Shown here: positions 32,276-41,231 of the stretch, piece after piece
Position numbering within the stretch: position 1 is the stretch's first letter
Layout: every line of letters starts with the position of its first letter
DNA from: Bdellovibrionales bacterium
Lineage (GTDB): Bacteria > Bdellovibrionota > Bdellovibrionia > Bdellovibrionales > JAMPXM01
Length of the DNA: 64,000 nt
NCBI GenBank assembly: GCA_016713885.1
Contig: JADJOF010000005.1
Span: 248,001-312,000 of the forward strand
Reading direction: 5' to 3'
Notes under the pieces: generated by a model
Seen by the model: only the letters and a program-made list of their open reading frames with translations
What the model was told of the DNA's origin: nothing
Databases searched by the model: none
Position numbers and translations under genes: made by a program

Positions 32276-33178
32276 ATGATCAACTCAGGAAAAACCGTAA
32301 AACTTCTCCTCTCAGTTCTTTCAATGGTTGTGGCTAGCTCAGTTGCCAACGCGACAGTTTATGGAAATGACCCCCGCAAGCAGGTACCACAAGACTATTC
32401 GAAGTATACGAAGCCCGTCGGGGTTGTTACTAAAGCTGGAACAAGTGAAGTTGTAGGTACGGCATTCTTGGTTGGCGAGTGTGTCATTCAAGCTACATTT
32501 CATTCGACATTCTTAGACCGCCGAGATCCTGTTTCGATGCGTGTAAAGACAGTTGAGCCAGTCTTAGGGCATGAACTGGATTTTCATATTGGTTCTAGAG
32601 ATGTCACGTCTGGACGGTTCGAGGAATCTGAAAGAGTAAAAGTTATTAAGATAAATGACTATGACAGCAAAGACACTTACCTGCAGTTTAAAGATCAGAC
32701 TTTTCTGGCGTCGCCATCTTGTCTGGGGAAAAAGTATGGCTATCTTAAAACGAAACAGGCTGCCCAACCAGCTCGCCCAGAGGGTAAGTTGATGGTGATC
32801 GGCTATCACCAGGATCGTTTCGATAAGCCAGGTATTACGATCGAAGAGGGTTGTCAGGTTCAAGATCAATCTTCGAGTTTGATTGGCTTTACAATGGATT
32901 GCTCAACGATGCCGATGAGCAGCGGTAGTCCGGTGTTAGAGAAACAGTCAGATGGAGAATACCTGGTTGTCGGAACTTCGTTGATGGGTTCAGACAAACA
33001 CTTCGAAAAGTACTCCCCGGACAATGCTAGCTGGATGGGACATTCGTATGCTTATCTTGATTTGCTAAATAGCGTCACTATTCAAGAGATACCGGCTCAT
33101 GTCCTTCGCGCTCGTGCTCCACAGTCGACATCAAAAGCAACGAAGCTTGCGACCGCTCCTCGCGCAGTGGTTCGCTAG
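32276..33178 (+). CDS. Secreted trypsin-like serine protease (S1/S1B type)
   Basis: 300 residues with a Sec signal (about 1-26, 'LLLSVLSMVVASSVANA'). A chymotrypsin-like fold is suggested by 'VGTAFLVGECVIQATFHSTFL' (catalytic His in ATFHS), 'DYDSKDTYLQF' (Asp) and 'DCSTMPMSSGSPVLEKQ' (Ser in SSGSPVL, the V8/S1B-like form of GNSGGP). The C-terminal 25 residues are basic and disordered. The role would be extracellular proteolysis. It is divergent from the 32053 gene and followed by a stem-loop at 33217. The assignment of Asp is the least certain part. Confidence 0.75.
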   Translation: MINSGKTVKLLLSVLSMVVASSVANATVYGNDPRKQVPQDYSKYTKPVGVVTKAGTSEVVGTAFLVGECVIQATFHSTFLDRRDPVSMRVKTVEPVLGHELDFHIGSRDVTSGRFEESERVKVIKINDYDSKDTYLQFKDQTFLASPSCLGKKYGYLKTKQAAQPARPEGKLMVIGYHQDRFDKPGITIEEGCQVQDQSSSLIGFTMDCSTMPMSSGSPVLEKQSDGEYLVVGTSLMGSDKHFEKYSPDNASWMGHSYAYLDLLNSVTIQEIPAHVLRARAPQSTSKATKLATAPRAVVR

Positions 33179-33216
33179 TCGCTGTTTGAATTGTAGACAT
33201 AGTCTGAATGAAATAC

Positions 33217-33239
33217 TTGGCTCCCCTCGTGGGAGCCAA
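33217..33239 (+). terminator. Stem-loop after the protease gene
   Basis: TTGGCTCCC pairs with GGGAGCCAA around a CTCGT loop, 38 bases after the stop at 33178. The following T-run is weak (TTGGCTTTAA), so termination is probable but not certain. Confidence 0.5.
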
Positions 33240-33295
33240 TTGGCTTTAACGCCAGACAATTAGCAAGCGGCATAGAGCATGCTCTTCCTGTTGTC

Positions 33296-34561
33296 ATGAC
33301 CGGAGTTTTCAAACCTCTTGCTTCGATAATCGTGATGCTCTCTCTGGCGTCGTGTGCCTTTCGAGAGGACACGGAGGAAATCCGATATCTTAAGGCCAAG
33401 CAGGACGTTGAGAATGGCATCGGTAAAATTACGTTCAAACGCAGTGAGATTCAGTCAGAGTTTATTTCTAGTCGGAAACTCAATGAATACTCGGCGAGGA
33501 TATCGTGGCCCAAGGGGCGGCCAGTTCATGTTCGGATTTCTCAGAACAACACTGTGATCGATACGTTTGAGAAGGATGCGCAGAATACGATCGATCTTAT
33601 CTGTGTTGATCAGACGATGGATTTCAAAGTCGAAACTATTATTGATGGCGGCGAGATCACGAGTACTCATCAGTTCCGAGAGAAGTGTCCTGTCGATGCT
33701 CTTGTCAGCGGAGAAATGACGCTGATGCATCTGCCTCGTGGGCTCAATGGTCGTCTTGTTTTTTTGAACGGGAGCCGGCTCGTTCTTTCAGAAACTGAGT
33801 TGAACACAAGACTTACATTGAGGAGTGTCGAGGTTGAATCTGGTGTCGGGACTATCAAGGTTTTGTCAGACAATCGAGACAGTGTGGTAGACAAGGAATA
33901 CGTTGCTTCAGGTCTACCTCAGGTTGAGATTCGAGCAGAAAGAGCAACTGGCGCACTCCGGTTTGAGCTGAACGGTATCGATGGCAGTGAAGGGGGCGCG
34001 CGCTCCAAGGCAGAAGGCGGTGAGATTGCAGCGGATCCCGCAAAAAACGGAGCGCCAGGCAGAGATGCGGTGGTGGATCTTGAAGCTGACTGCAAGCGAA
34101 TCGGCCCTCGTGGTGATCCGACGCTTTCTTGTAAGCCGAAGTGCGTGAGTCCGCCAACCTCTGGTCAGCCTGGACGTGACGGAATTACTTCGACAGTACG
34201 GGGAAAGATTGGGAACGCGGGCATTGGAACGTCGCCGGTCTCGCTTCTGATTGATCGTCCAAAGGACTTTCGCGTGACGTTTGCGTTTAATCCGGGCCGC
34301 GGTGGCAATGGTGGCCCTGGCGGCGAGGGCCAACCAGGAGGACAGCCGGGAGCTCCGGGCGCCAATCCTTATAGTATCTGTGCAGCTGCACCGGCTGCAG
34401 CACCCGGGAAGGCGGGAAGCCGTGGTCCAATTGGATTTCAAGGGCCCGATGGCGGCTGTGGTCGTCTGACTCTGTCGCGCGAGCTACATGGTAGCGTCGA
34501 GCTTATGGATAAACGATCGGAATGTTCGAAGACGACGAATCTGATTCACTATGTTGATTAG
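33296..34561 (+). CDS. Lipoprotein with collagen-like Gly-X-Y tail (paralog 1)
   Basis: 421 residues. The lipobox is LASC (Cys20), giving 'CAFREDTEEI', which recurs in the next gene as 'CAFREDSEDL'. Residues 21-230 form a mixed domain ('YSARISWPKGRPVHVRISQ', 'EKCPVDALVSGEM'). From about 225 it becomes rich in Gly-X-Y ('NGAPGRDA', 'SGQPGRDG', 'GRGGNGGPGGEGQPGGQPG', 'GPIGFQGPDGGCG'), collagen-like but interrupted. Conserved cysteines frame the Gly-rich part. It is a neighbour of its paralog at 34694, probably from tandem duplication. Surface display is inferred. Confidence 0.8.
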   Translation: MTGVFKPLASIIVMLSLASCAFREDTEEIRYLKAKQDVENGIGKITFKRSEIQSEFISSRKLNEYSARISWPKGRPVHVRISQNNTVIDTFEKDAQNTIDLICVDQTMDFKVETIIDGGEITSTHQFREKCPVDALVSGEMTLMHLPRGLNGRLVFLNGSRLVLSETELNTRLTLRSVEVESGVGTIKVLSDNRDSVVDKEYVASGLPQVEIRAERATGALRFELNGIDGSEGGARSKAEGGEIAADPAKNGAPGRDAVVDLEADCKRIGPRGDPTLSCKPKCVSPPTSGQPGRDGITSTVRGKIGNAGIGTSPVSLLIDRPKDFRVTFAFNPGRGGNGGPGGEGQPGGQPGAPGANPYSICAAAPAAAPGKAGSRGPIGFQGPDGGCGRLTLSRELHGSVELMDKRSECSKTTNLIHYVD

Positions 34562-34693
34562 ATTCCGACGGCTAGGCCTCTGTCTGAGTTTTTGGCAGAA
34601 GATGAACGAAATACCTAATGATGTGTGCGAACTCAAAGCGAACGCGCGCATAGCTGAAATTTGACCGGCACGTGCCGTGCTCAATAGGAGAAC

Positions 34694-35926
34694 ATGTTTT
34701 TTTCACGCAAAGCTCTTGCTTTAACAGTTGTGATGCTCTCGTTGGCGTCGTGTGCCTTTCGTGAGGACTCTGAGGATCTCAAGAAAGCCAAGGGTTGGCA
34801 GGAGGCAGAAGAGAGTTTTGAGCGCAATAAGGGCTTCGCCACTGGCGAGATTAAGCATGAGTTTATTCCGGGCGCTAAAATTCACGACTACTCGGCCCGT
34901 CTTTCTTGGCCGACAGGCAGAAGTCTCGTCGTTACCGTAGAACGAAGTAGCGATGGGGTTGTTTCATCGCATGACTCGTCAAAAGAAGGAGATATTCTTA
35001 TTCCCTGCATTCAGGGTTATGCGAGCACCTTCGTCACGGTGACGTCACCAAAGTACGGAGTAATGAGCAGACTATCGATTCCATTGAAGTGTCCAGTCGA
35101 CATGGAGATCAGCTCTGATTCGCTACCAGTTGAAGCACTTCGTTCAATTAATGGTAGTCTTTATATAGGCAATGCTTTGGCGCTTAAACTGGTTGAAAGT
35201 GATCTGAATCTTAATCTTATCGGTTTGATCGTAAATGGATCAGCCGCTATCGAAACCTTCGGAACCGATCGTCGATGGACTTATAGATCGGACTATCCAG
35301 GCCTTGGAAAGGCACCGCAAATCAACATCAAAGCGAAATGGGCAACAGGGCATCTTCGGCTTCAGCTCAACGGTGTCGACGGAAAGCCGGGACGTGCTGG
35401 AGAGCCCCATTCTCCTGCGGCAAAAGGAGCACGCGGCGCAGATGGCGTGACTCATATCGTAGAGGCGATCAGTCGTCGTGGTGACCCGCTGACAAAGGAA
35501 GTTTGTCGTCAGGATCCAACAAGCGGCGGGCCTGGAGCTGATGGCGCGGTGCCTGGAAAGCCAGGCGACGCAGGCGGCGATGCGATCGGGACGTCGAACG
35601 TCAAACTCGACATTGAAAACAGCGAAGCGTTTGCCTTAGAGATTGACCTCAATCCTGGCAAAGGCGGGCCTGGCGGTGCGGGATCTCCGGGTCAAGATGG
35701 TGGCCCTGGTGGAGATCCCGGTAGCAATCACGGTGGAGTTTGTCATGCTGCGAGTGCTGGCGCGAAAGGTCGAAAGCATCCGCAAGATGGTGCGGCTGGT
35801 GTAGCCGGCAGCAACGGCTCCTGCGGTCTCATTCAGCTGAGCTCTTCTCTGATCGATCGCGTGAAGATTCGCGACACAAATTTCAGCTGTTCGAAAATGC
35901 CCGGTCTCGTTCAACCGATCAAGTAA
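34694..35926 (+). CDS. Lipoprotein with collagen-like Gly-X-Y tail (paralog 2)
   Basis: 410 residues, with lipobox LASC and 'CAFREDSEDLKKAKG' directly comparable to the previous gene. The N-terminal domain shares 'YSARLSWPTGRSLVVTV', 'LKCPVDMEISSD' and 'ATGHLRLQLNGVDGKPGRAG' with paralog 1 ('ATGALRFELNGIDGSEGG'). The C-terminal Gly-X-Y region includes 'GADGAVPGKPGDAGGDAIG' and 'GKGGPGGAGSPGQDGGPGG', and the end carries 'SNGSCGLIQLS' and 'CSKMPGLVQ', matching 'CSKTTNLIHY' in paralog 1. The two copies have diverged, so the duplication is not recent. It is followed by a stem-loop at 35932. Confidence 0.8.
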   Translation: MFFSRKALALTVVMLSLASCAFREDSEDLKKAKGWQEAEESFERNKGFATGEIKHEFIPGAKIHDYSARLSWPTGRSLVVTVERSSDGVVSSHDSSKEGDILIPCIQGYASTFVTVTSPKYGVMSRLSIPLKCPVDMEISSDSLPVEALRSINGSLYIGNALALKLVESDLNLNLIGLIVNGSAAIETFGTDRRWTYRSDYPGLGKAPQINIKAKWATGHLRLQLNGVDGKPGRAGEPHSPAAKGARGADGVTHIVEAISRRGDPLTKEVCRQDPTSGGPGADGAVPGKPGDAGGDAIGTSNVKLDIENSEAFALEIDLNPGKGGPGGAGSPGQDGGPGGDPGSNHGGVCHAASAGAKGRKHPQDGAAGVAGSNGSCGLIQLSSSLIDRVKIRDTNFSCSKMPGLVQPIK

Positions 35927-35931
35927 GTTGA

Positions 35932-35951
35932 AGCGCCGCTCCGGGGGCGCT
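35932..35951 (+). terminator. GC-rich stem-loop after paralog 2
   Basis: AGCGCC and GGCGCT arms around an 8-base loop, a few bases after the stop at 35926. A short TTTT follows after 'CATGG'. Confidence 0.4.
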
Positions 35952-36047
35952 CATGGTTTTCGTCCGCGAGTCGGACACTGCGGAAATAAAATCAGAAAAA
36001 TGAATTGCAGCGAGATTCATCGCTGAGAATTTGCTAAATGCGAATTC

Positions 36048-36938
36048 ATGCAAAAGAAAATTATTCTACATGAGCTTGCTGATGAGGAACTGCTGACTGA
36101 GACCGAGAAGCTCGTCATGGATGAGCGGCGTCTACTTCTCGATGTGCTTCAGCATCTTAGGGAAATTCAGAAGCGAAAGCTATTCTCTGAAATCGGCTAT
36201 ACATCACTGCACGACTACGCTGTGAGGCACTTAAAATACTCGGACGACCAGGCGGCTCGGCGGATTGCAGCTGTGCGATTGTTAGCAGAGCTGCCTGTGC
36301 TCGCACTGAAAGTCGAGCAGGGTGAGCTTTCGCTGACGACGATGGCGATGGCGGCTCGTTTTTTTAAAGAAGAAGAGAAATCGGTCGCGATGAGCCAGGA
36401 GAGGAAGATCGAGGTTATTGAGGAGATCGCTGGGCTCTCGACTCGAGAGGCGGAACGAAAGCTCATTGCAAGTTCGGTTGATCCAGAAGCTTATCGTGCA
36501 AGAGTGGTTGAGTCTGTGCGGCCGGTTTCGAGCACGGAAAATGAAGTGCGGATTGTTCTCACTGACGAAGTGCTTGAGAAGATCAATATACTGCGCGGAC
36601 TGCTTTCGCATAAGAAGCCAGGGATGTCGATTTCGGAGTTGATCTCGGACCTTTGCGATCTTGCTCTCGCGGAGTGGGATCCGGCTCGGATTCCCACGCG
36701 GAAGATGTCGCGAGGCGACGGGGGCGCTCTGGTGACGGAGATGCGGCGGCCAACGGCTTCGACGAAGCGACTTCTTTTTAGTCAGAGTGGCGGTCAGTGT
36801 GAACGGTGTGGTTCACGTTTTTTTCTTGAGATGGATCACATCAAGCCGTGGAGGCATGGGGGTAAAACCACGCCAGACAATCTTCGCGTTCTATGCCGAA
36901 ACTGCAATCAGCGTCGGAACATCACAGGCGAGGTGTGA
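36048..36938 (+). CDS. HNH nuclease-domain protein with helical N-terminal region
   Basis: 296 residues. The last 60 contain an HNH motif: 'GGQCERCGSRFFLEMDHIKPWRHGGKT' (split here as a Cys pair, then 'MDHIKPW'), 'TPDNLRVLCRNCNQRR', with two CxxC-type Cys pairs for structural zinc. Residues 1-230 are helical ('EKLVMDERRLLLDVLQHLREIQKRK', 'YSDDQAARRIAAVRLLAELP'), resembling the N-terminal part of DUF222-type HNH proteins; these are frequent in Bdellovibrio-like genomes. The role is unknown; families of this kind are not simple restriction enzymes. No transposon ends are seen around it. Confidence 0.82.
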   Translation: MQKKIILHELADEELLTETEKLVMDERRLLLDVLQHLREIQKRKLFSEIGYTSLHDYAVRHLKYSDDQAARRIAAVRLLAELPVLALKVEQGELSLTTMAMAARFFKEEEKSVAMSQERKIEVIEEIAGLSTREAERKLIASSVDPEAYRARVVESVRPVSSTENEVRIVLTDEVLEKINILRGLLSHKKPGMSISELISDLCDLALAEWDPARIPTRKMSRGDGGALVTEMRRPTASTKRLLFSQSGGQCERCGSRFFLEMDHIKPWRHGGKTTPDNLRVLCRNCNQRRNITGEV

Positions 36939-36947
36939 AGCTGTTTT

Positions 36948-37465
36948 TTAAGACGACTTTGCGCGACCGGTGATCTCTTGAATCTCGATCAAGGAACAGC
37001 GACGTCCGTTGTTGTTGAGGAGTTCGGAATTCATAAACGACTCGAAGCGAGCCTCGTTGCTAGGTGTGCAGCGGAGAGTAACTCCATTTCGACGATCAAC
37101 GAGATCCCATGGCACACTGAGTGTGCGAGCAAATAGAATTCTCTTGCCGGCAGAAAGAGTCGCTTCAACACCGTTGATGTCGAGATGCTTGAACTGCAAG
37201 AAGACGTTGACGCGTGTTGCGGCTGTACCGCTGCCGATAAGCTTCGAGAGCTTTTGCTCCTCCACTGTGCATCCAAAAAAACGCCACGATGTGCGACGCC
37301 AAAGACAGCCGCCGGTGGGACGACTTTACCCACGAGAATCATACCTGCTGATGGGTCTGAAAAGGCGCGCCCATTATCAATCAATGGCTGGAGACAATTC
37401 GCCCCGAGTGCAGCGGCTGGTAGGAAGGCAAGGCATGAAACTAACAGGAGACGTCTTAGCAACAT
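36948..37465 (-). pseudogene. Secreted protein of unknown function, frameshifted at a T-run
   Basis: The start at ATG 37465 gives signal MLLRRLLLVSCLAFLPAAALGA and 'NCLQPLIDNGRAFSDPS ... VGVAHRGVFLD'-like sequence in one frame (VFGVAHRGVFLDAQ), which then runs out to a stop at 37031 in a low-complexity frame. The other frame, ending at 36948, continues sensibly as 'EEQKLSKLIGSGTAATRVNVFLQFKHLDINGVEATL' (split). Adding one T to the seven-T run near 37275-37281 would give HRGVFFGCTVEEQKLSKL and a single protein of about 172 residues. So a homopolymer contraction is likely. Function unknown. Confidence 0.6.
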
Positions 37466-37496
37466 ACGCTTAGAATACGCTTTAAATGAGGTGTGC

Positions 37497-37940
37497 GTGA
37501 AGAACCTTCCATTTGATTTTGTACTCGAGGAGCTGGCCCCTGGCAGTCCCGAGACTAAAGCCATGTTTGGTGCTCACGCGGTCTATGTGGACGAGAAGAT
37601 CGTGCTGATCCTCAGACAGAAGGAGACGTCGCTCGCCGACAATGGAGTCTGGCTTGCGACGACGGGAGAGCATCACAAGAGTCTTCAGCAGACGTTTCCG
37701 TCGATGCGGTCTATCGAGATGTTTGGCCCTGGACCAACGGGCTGGCAGATTCTACCGGAAGATGCGGACGACTTTGAGGAGTCAGTCCTTCAAGCCTGTC
37801 GTCTCATTTTGGCGAAAGACCCGCGAATCGGCAAGATTCCGGCAAGAAAGCGTGCGCTTCGTGGGAAGAAAAAAACGGTGACTAAAAAGAGCGTTTCGAA
37901 GAAGAAGAAAAGCTCAATGAAAAAAGGCAGAAGAAAATGA
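37497..37940 (+). CDS. TfoX N-terminal-like domain protein with Lys-rich tail
   Basis: 147 residues from GTG 37497, with GAGG 5 bases upstream; the longer ORF from 37185 overlaps the divergent gene and has no site. Residues 1-95 resemble the TfoX N-terminal domain ('MFGAHAVYVDEKIVLILRQKE', 'LADNGVWLATTGEHHKSLQQ', 'FGPGPTGWQILPEDADDFEE'). The last 40 residues are nearly all Lys/Arg/Ser, an RNA- or DNA-binding type of tail. The stop overlaps the next gene by 4 bp. A competence role is not implied; the family assignment is moderately secure. Confidence 0.65.
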   Translation: MKNLPFDFVLEELAPGSPETKAMFGAHAVYVDEKIVLILRQKETSLADNGVWLATTGEHHKSLQQTFPSMRSIEMFGPGPTGWQILPEDADDFEESVLQACRLILAKDPRIGKIPARKRALRGKKKTVTKKSVSKKKKSSMKKGRRK

Positions 37941-39181
37941 AACTTAGCTGGTATTTGAAGTCAGGTCAGAAGGCATTTGTTCATGGCGGCGCGGCGACTC
38001 CGAACGCACTTTTGAAGATGGTTATCGATGAAGGTATTGCGGGCGTTGAGATGTACCACCTTCATACTGAAACGCATCCGGGCTATGCGCAGAAGTTGGC
38101 CGAGAAGAATCACATCATCAGTCTTTTTGTAGGCCGCAACTATCGCAAACTTCTCGACTATGACAACGTCGACTATTTGCCCTGCTTCTTGAGTGAGATC
38201 CCGGAGCTTTTCCGTCGGCGCAAAATTGATCTCGATGTGGCACTGGTTCACGTTTCTCCACCTGATGCTCACGGCTACTGCTCCCTCGGAACAAGTGTTG
38301 ACTGCGCGCGCGCTGCCGTCGAATCAGCGAAGGTGGTTATCGCTCAAGTCAATAAACAGATGCCGCGGGTTCATGGTGACGGCATCATTCATATGTCGAA
38401 GATTCATGCTCATATCGAGATTGACGAGCCACTTCCGGAGGTTCCATCGAAGCCGCTGAACGACGTGGCGATTAAGATCGGCGCCCACGTCGCAGGCCTT
38501 GTTGAAAATGGATCGACCATTCAGGCCGGAATTGGCGGCGTGCCGGACGCGTGTCTTGCCGCGCTGAAAGGACATAAGAATCTCGGTATTCATTCGGAGA
38601 TGTGGAGCGATCATGCGATGGCGTTGATCGAATCTGGCGCAGTGGACAATTCGAAGAAGGTTGTTCATCCAGGAAAGACGGTTTCGACATTCGTGACGGG
38701 ATCAAAGCGCGTTTATGATTTCCTGCATGATAATCCTAGCGCGATTCAGCTCGAAGCAAGCTATGTCAACCAACCGAATGTGATCGCTCGCAACCCGCGA
38801 GTTGTTGCGATCAACTCCTGTGTTGAGATGGATTTAACTGGTCAGGTTTGCGCGGACTCGGTTGGACATCGGATCATCAGCGGAGTTGGCGGACAGATGG
38901 ACTTCATGCGTGGCGCGGCTTTGAGCCGTGGTGGCCTGCCGATTATGGCGTTCACTTCGCGCACTGAAAAGTGCGAACCGAGAATTGTGGCGACTTTGAA
39001 GCCAGGATCAGGCGTAGTCACCACTCGCTTGCACGTGCACTGGGTTGTAACTGAGTTTGGTGCGCGGGATCTAGCGGGTCTGAGTCTGTCGAAGCGGGCA
39101 AAAGCTTTGACTGAGCTTGCGCATCCTGACGATCGCGACAAGCTTCAGCGCGAGTTTCACGAGTTATCGAAGCGACTTTAG
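37937..39181 (+). CDS. Acetyl-CoA hydrolase/transferase family CoA-transferase
   Basis: 414 residues. It has the Cat1/4-hydroxybutyrate CoA-transferase layout: 'FVHGGAATPNALLKMVID' at the N-terminus, 'VHVSPPDAHGYCSLGTSVD', 'GSTIQAGIGGVPDACLAAL', 'LGIHSEMWSDHAMALIESGAVD' (containing the catalytic Glu region), 'GVGGQMDFMRGAALS' and 'VVTEFGARDLAGLSLSKRA'. Such enzymes move CoA between acetyl-CoA and short acids such as butyrate or hydroxybutyrate. It overlaps the TfoX-like gene by 4 bp, and its end overlaps the end of the convergent PAP2 gene by 18 bp. Confidence 0.88.
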   Translation: MKLSWYLKSGQKAFVHGGAATPNALLKMVIDEGIAGVEMYHLHTETHPGYAQKLAEKNHIISLFVGRNYRKLLDYDNVDYLPCFLSEIPELFRRRKIDLDVALVHVSPPDAHGYCSLGTSVDCARAAVESAKVVIAQVNKQMPRVHGDGIIHMSKIHAHIEIDEPLPEVPSKPLNDVAIKIGAHVAGLVENGSTIQAGIGGVPDACLAALKGHKNLGIHSEMWSDHAMALIESGAVDNSKKVVHPGKTVSTFVTGSKRVYDFLHDNPSAIQLEASYVNQPNVIARNPRVVAINSCVEMDLTGQVCADSVGHRIISGVGGQMDFMRGAALSRGGLPIMAFTSRTEKCEPRIVATLKPGSGVVTTRLHVHWVVTEFGARDLAGLSLSKRAKALTELAHPDDRDKLQREFHELSKRL

Positions 39182-39892
39182 GGGCGAGGAACCATTGCTT
39201 CGTGAGTCAGATTTGAATATCAGTCCATAGGCGGCGGCTGCCAGAAGGGCGCCGCTCATGGCGTCGGCGATGTAGTGCTGTTTGATGAGAATGGCACTCG
39301 CAGCAATGAGAAGACCTGCAGCGGTGTGGAAGAAGAACACTCGTGCCGCAAATTGATTTTTTCTGACTGCTGATAAGTTTTGTGGACCTATGCAGAGATG
39401 TGCTGAGTAAGACATGTAGAAGAGCGCGAGCAGGCATGATTGGGCAACGTGCAGGCTTGGAAATGTATTGTATGGATGATCAGCTCGAAACAGCGTATCG
39501 AGCAGGATGTGGAAGATGCCCTTGACCGGGTGTGCAGCTGGTCGATCGATCGGTGTCGGGAAGACGAGAAAGACCACGTAGGCCAGTGTATTCATCCCAG
39601 CCTGGGCGATGGTGAGTCGCGTGATAGCCGCTGGACTTGGCGCCAAAAAAAGCGGAGTTGCGAGAAGCGGAAAGTACATCGTGTAGAACACGACTGTCCA
39701 CGGTACGAACGGCAGGCTCGCGTCCCAAACGGTCGCAATCGGAAGCGCTGGGCGATGCCAGGGATTCAGTGCCGCGATTTCGTTTGTGCCAAGATAGCCG
39801 AGAAGTAAGTAAAGCATGCCGACGACGTACATCCATCGTGCACGTGCAAACTCAGACTCGACCCACGGAAACCGCTGCCATTTGAATGACAC
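39164..39892 (-). CDS. PAP2-family membrane phosphatase/transferase (AUR1-like)
   Basis: 242 residues with about six membrane helices. It contains 'NTFPSLHVAQSCLLALFY' and 'LIKQHYIADAMSGALLA', the PSLH and HxxxD parts of the PAP2/AUR1-like active site, as found in enzymes that act on lipid phosphates or transfer phospho-head groups. The start is GTG 39892, whose G belongs to the TAG stop of the acyltransferase gene (TAGTG overlap), so it is the last gene of the tightly coupled operon 44072-39164. Substrate unknown. Confidence 0.75.
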   Translation of the reverse strand: MSFKWQRFPWVESEFARARWMYVVGMLYLLLGYLGTNEIAALNPWHRPALPIATVWDASLPFVPWTVVFYTMYFPLLATPLFLAPSPAAITRLTIAQAGMNTLAYVVFLVFPTPIDRPAAHPVKGIFHILLDTLFRADHPYNTFPSLHVAQSCLLALFYMSYSAHLCIGPQNLSAVRKNQFAARVFFFHTAAGLLIAASAILIKQHYIADAMSGALLAAAAYGLIFKSDSRSNGSSPLKSLR

Positions 39893-40740
39893 TACTGATC
39901 TCCAAGCACAGACTTAGGATCGGCGCACGCCGCCGTGAAAAACTTCACGAGCTTTGCAATGTGAAAGCCATCAAAGAGGCGATGATCAAACGTGCCGGTC
40001 AGATTGAGAACTGGTGCTGCTTCGATGCGTCCATCGGGTGTGACGATGGCCTTCATCGAAGTTTTCCCAAGGGCAACGACAAGTCCACAGCGTGAGTACG
40101 GCACGAGCGGAGCCAGGCCAACCTCAAGACCGAAACTTCCGATATTGGTGACCATGAAGGTACCAAACGGATCTTCGCCAAGGCCAAGGGCCTTGAGTTT
40201 GATGTTCAAAGCATAGCTGACAAAGCCCATGATCTGAATAAATGGGAACATCAGCCAGAATGGAATGGTCTTAAGCGCGCTTTTTGCTTTTGCAAAGTCA
40301 GGATCTTGGCCATCACGAATTTTGACTGAACGGTTGCGAATCTCAACAGCAATGTCGACGATCGATTTTGTTTCGAGCTCGCGAAGTGTGACGCCAGAAA
40401 GATCGACCTTGTGGTGTTCGTCGCTGGCGATAGCGACCTGAACCAAAGCCGACACGTGTCGGCGTCGGTGTGGGCGTTGAAAACGAAGGTAGGCATAGGC
40501 ATCAGGGTCTTGTTTAAAGAACTCAGCAAGAACACGAGTGATGAAGTGCGTGTAGGTGAGTTTGACCGCATGTGTTTCGGAAACATGTTTAAGCCACGCG
40601 TCGATCGGGCGAGCGTCGAGTGATAAAAAGCCATAGACGGAGGGATCATAGGCATCGCGCCAGGTTCCAATGGAAAGCTTACGAAACCCTGAGACATGTT
40701 TGACGGGCGAGGATTCTATATTTTTGAAGCTTTGAAACAT
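39892..40740 (-). CDS. Stand-alone E2-type acyltransferase (2-oxoacid dehydrogenase catalytic domain)
   Basis: 282 residues from ATG 40740, with AAGGA 7 bases upstream; the ORF continues 112 codons upstream over the HAD gene with no real start. Only the catalytic core is present: 'LTYTHFITRVLAEFFKQ', 'GLGEDPFGTFMVTNIGSFGLE', and 'LNLTGTFDHRLFDGFHIAKLV', the DHRxxDG active-site block. There is no lipoyl domain or subunit-binding domain, so it is unlikely to belong to a standard dehydrogenase complex and may transfer acyl groups from CoA, as related condensing enzymes do. It overlaps the HAD gene by 25 bp. Confidence 0.82.
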   Translation of the reverse strand: MFQSFKNIESSPVKHVSGFRKLSIGTWRDAYDPSVYGFLSLDARPIDAWLKHVSETHAVKLTYTHFITRVLAEFFKQDPDAYAYLRFQRPHRRRHVSALVQVAIASDEHHKVDLSGVTLRELETKSIVDIAVEIRNRSVKIRDGQDPDFAKAKSALKTIPFWLMFPFIQIMGFVSYALNIKLKALGLGEDPFGTFMVTNIGSFGLEVGLAPLVPYSRCGLVVALGKTSMKAIVTPDGRIEAAPVLNLTGTFDHRLFDGFHIAKLVKFFTAACADPKSVLGDQ

Positions 40741-41231
40741 AAGAGTTCCTTCAGGGCGTCGGTGTAGCGATCGCCAGTTAAACGGTGATGCCGTCCCAAG
40801 ATGGGGAGGTGTAAAAAATGTTTGCCGAGAGGGGCGTCTGTCTGTCGATCGCCGACGGAGAGTTCGGGGTTCAAAGCGGCGAGCTGCTCTGATTGTTTGA
40901 CGAACTCCGTTTTGCGGTTTGGGTAAGAGCTCAGGGCTTGGCAGCGCAGGTGGGTGAAAGTTTGAACCTTGCTGGGAGTCAGCGGGTTTGCGGTGAGAAA
41001 CAGTGCTGGTGTTTGGTAGCGGGTCTCGCTCCACTGGTTGAAGTAGAGGATGCGAGAGGCAATTGCTGGTTCCCATTTGAGCCAGGCGTGATCAATGGCT
41101 TGATCGGCGGCGTCTTCGTCGAAGCGCCACAAAGCTTGGGCCCAGCGGTCGACTCGTCCGGGATGAGACGAAAGAAACTCCGCGAGCGAGTAGAGAGTAA
41201 GGTCAATGTCGACGATGAGGCCCGTGTTCAT
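40716..41231 (-). CDS. HAD-superfamily-like hydrolase
   Basis: 171 residues from ATG 41231 (MNTGLIVDIDLTLYSLAEF). DIDLT at residues 8-12 is the HAD motif I (DxDxT), 'TPALFLTANPLTPS' fits motif II, and 'LSVGDRQTDAPLGKHFLHLPI' fits motif IV (GDxxxD). The small size indicates a minimal cap. It is probably a phosphatase in the biosynthetic operon. It overlaps the GNAT-like gene by 4 bp at the start and the acyltransferase by 25 bp at the end. Confidence 0.72.
   Translation of the reverse strand: MNTGLIVDIDLTLYSLAEFLSSHPGRVDRWAQALWRFDEDAADQAIDHAWLKWEPAIASRILYFNQWSETRYQTPALFLTANPLTPSKVQTFTHLRCQALSSYPNRKTEFVKQSEQLAALNPELSVGDRQTDAPLGKHFLHLPILGRHHRLTGDRYTDALKELLCFKASKI

Noticed and set aside
36048..36938. 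HNH gene as part of a restriction system or homing element
   Set aside because: No methyltransferase, no intron or transposon ends, and the helical N-terminus fits the common DUF222-like HNH family.
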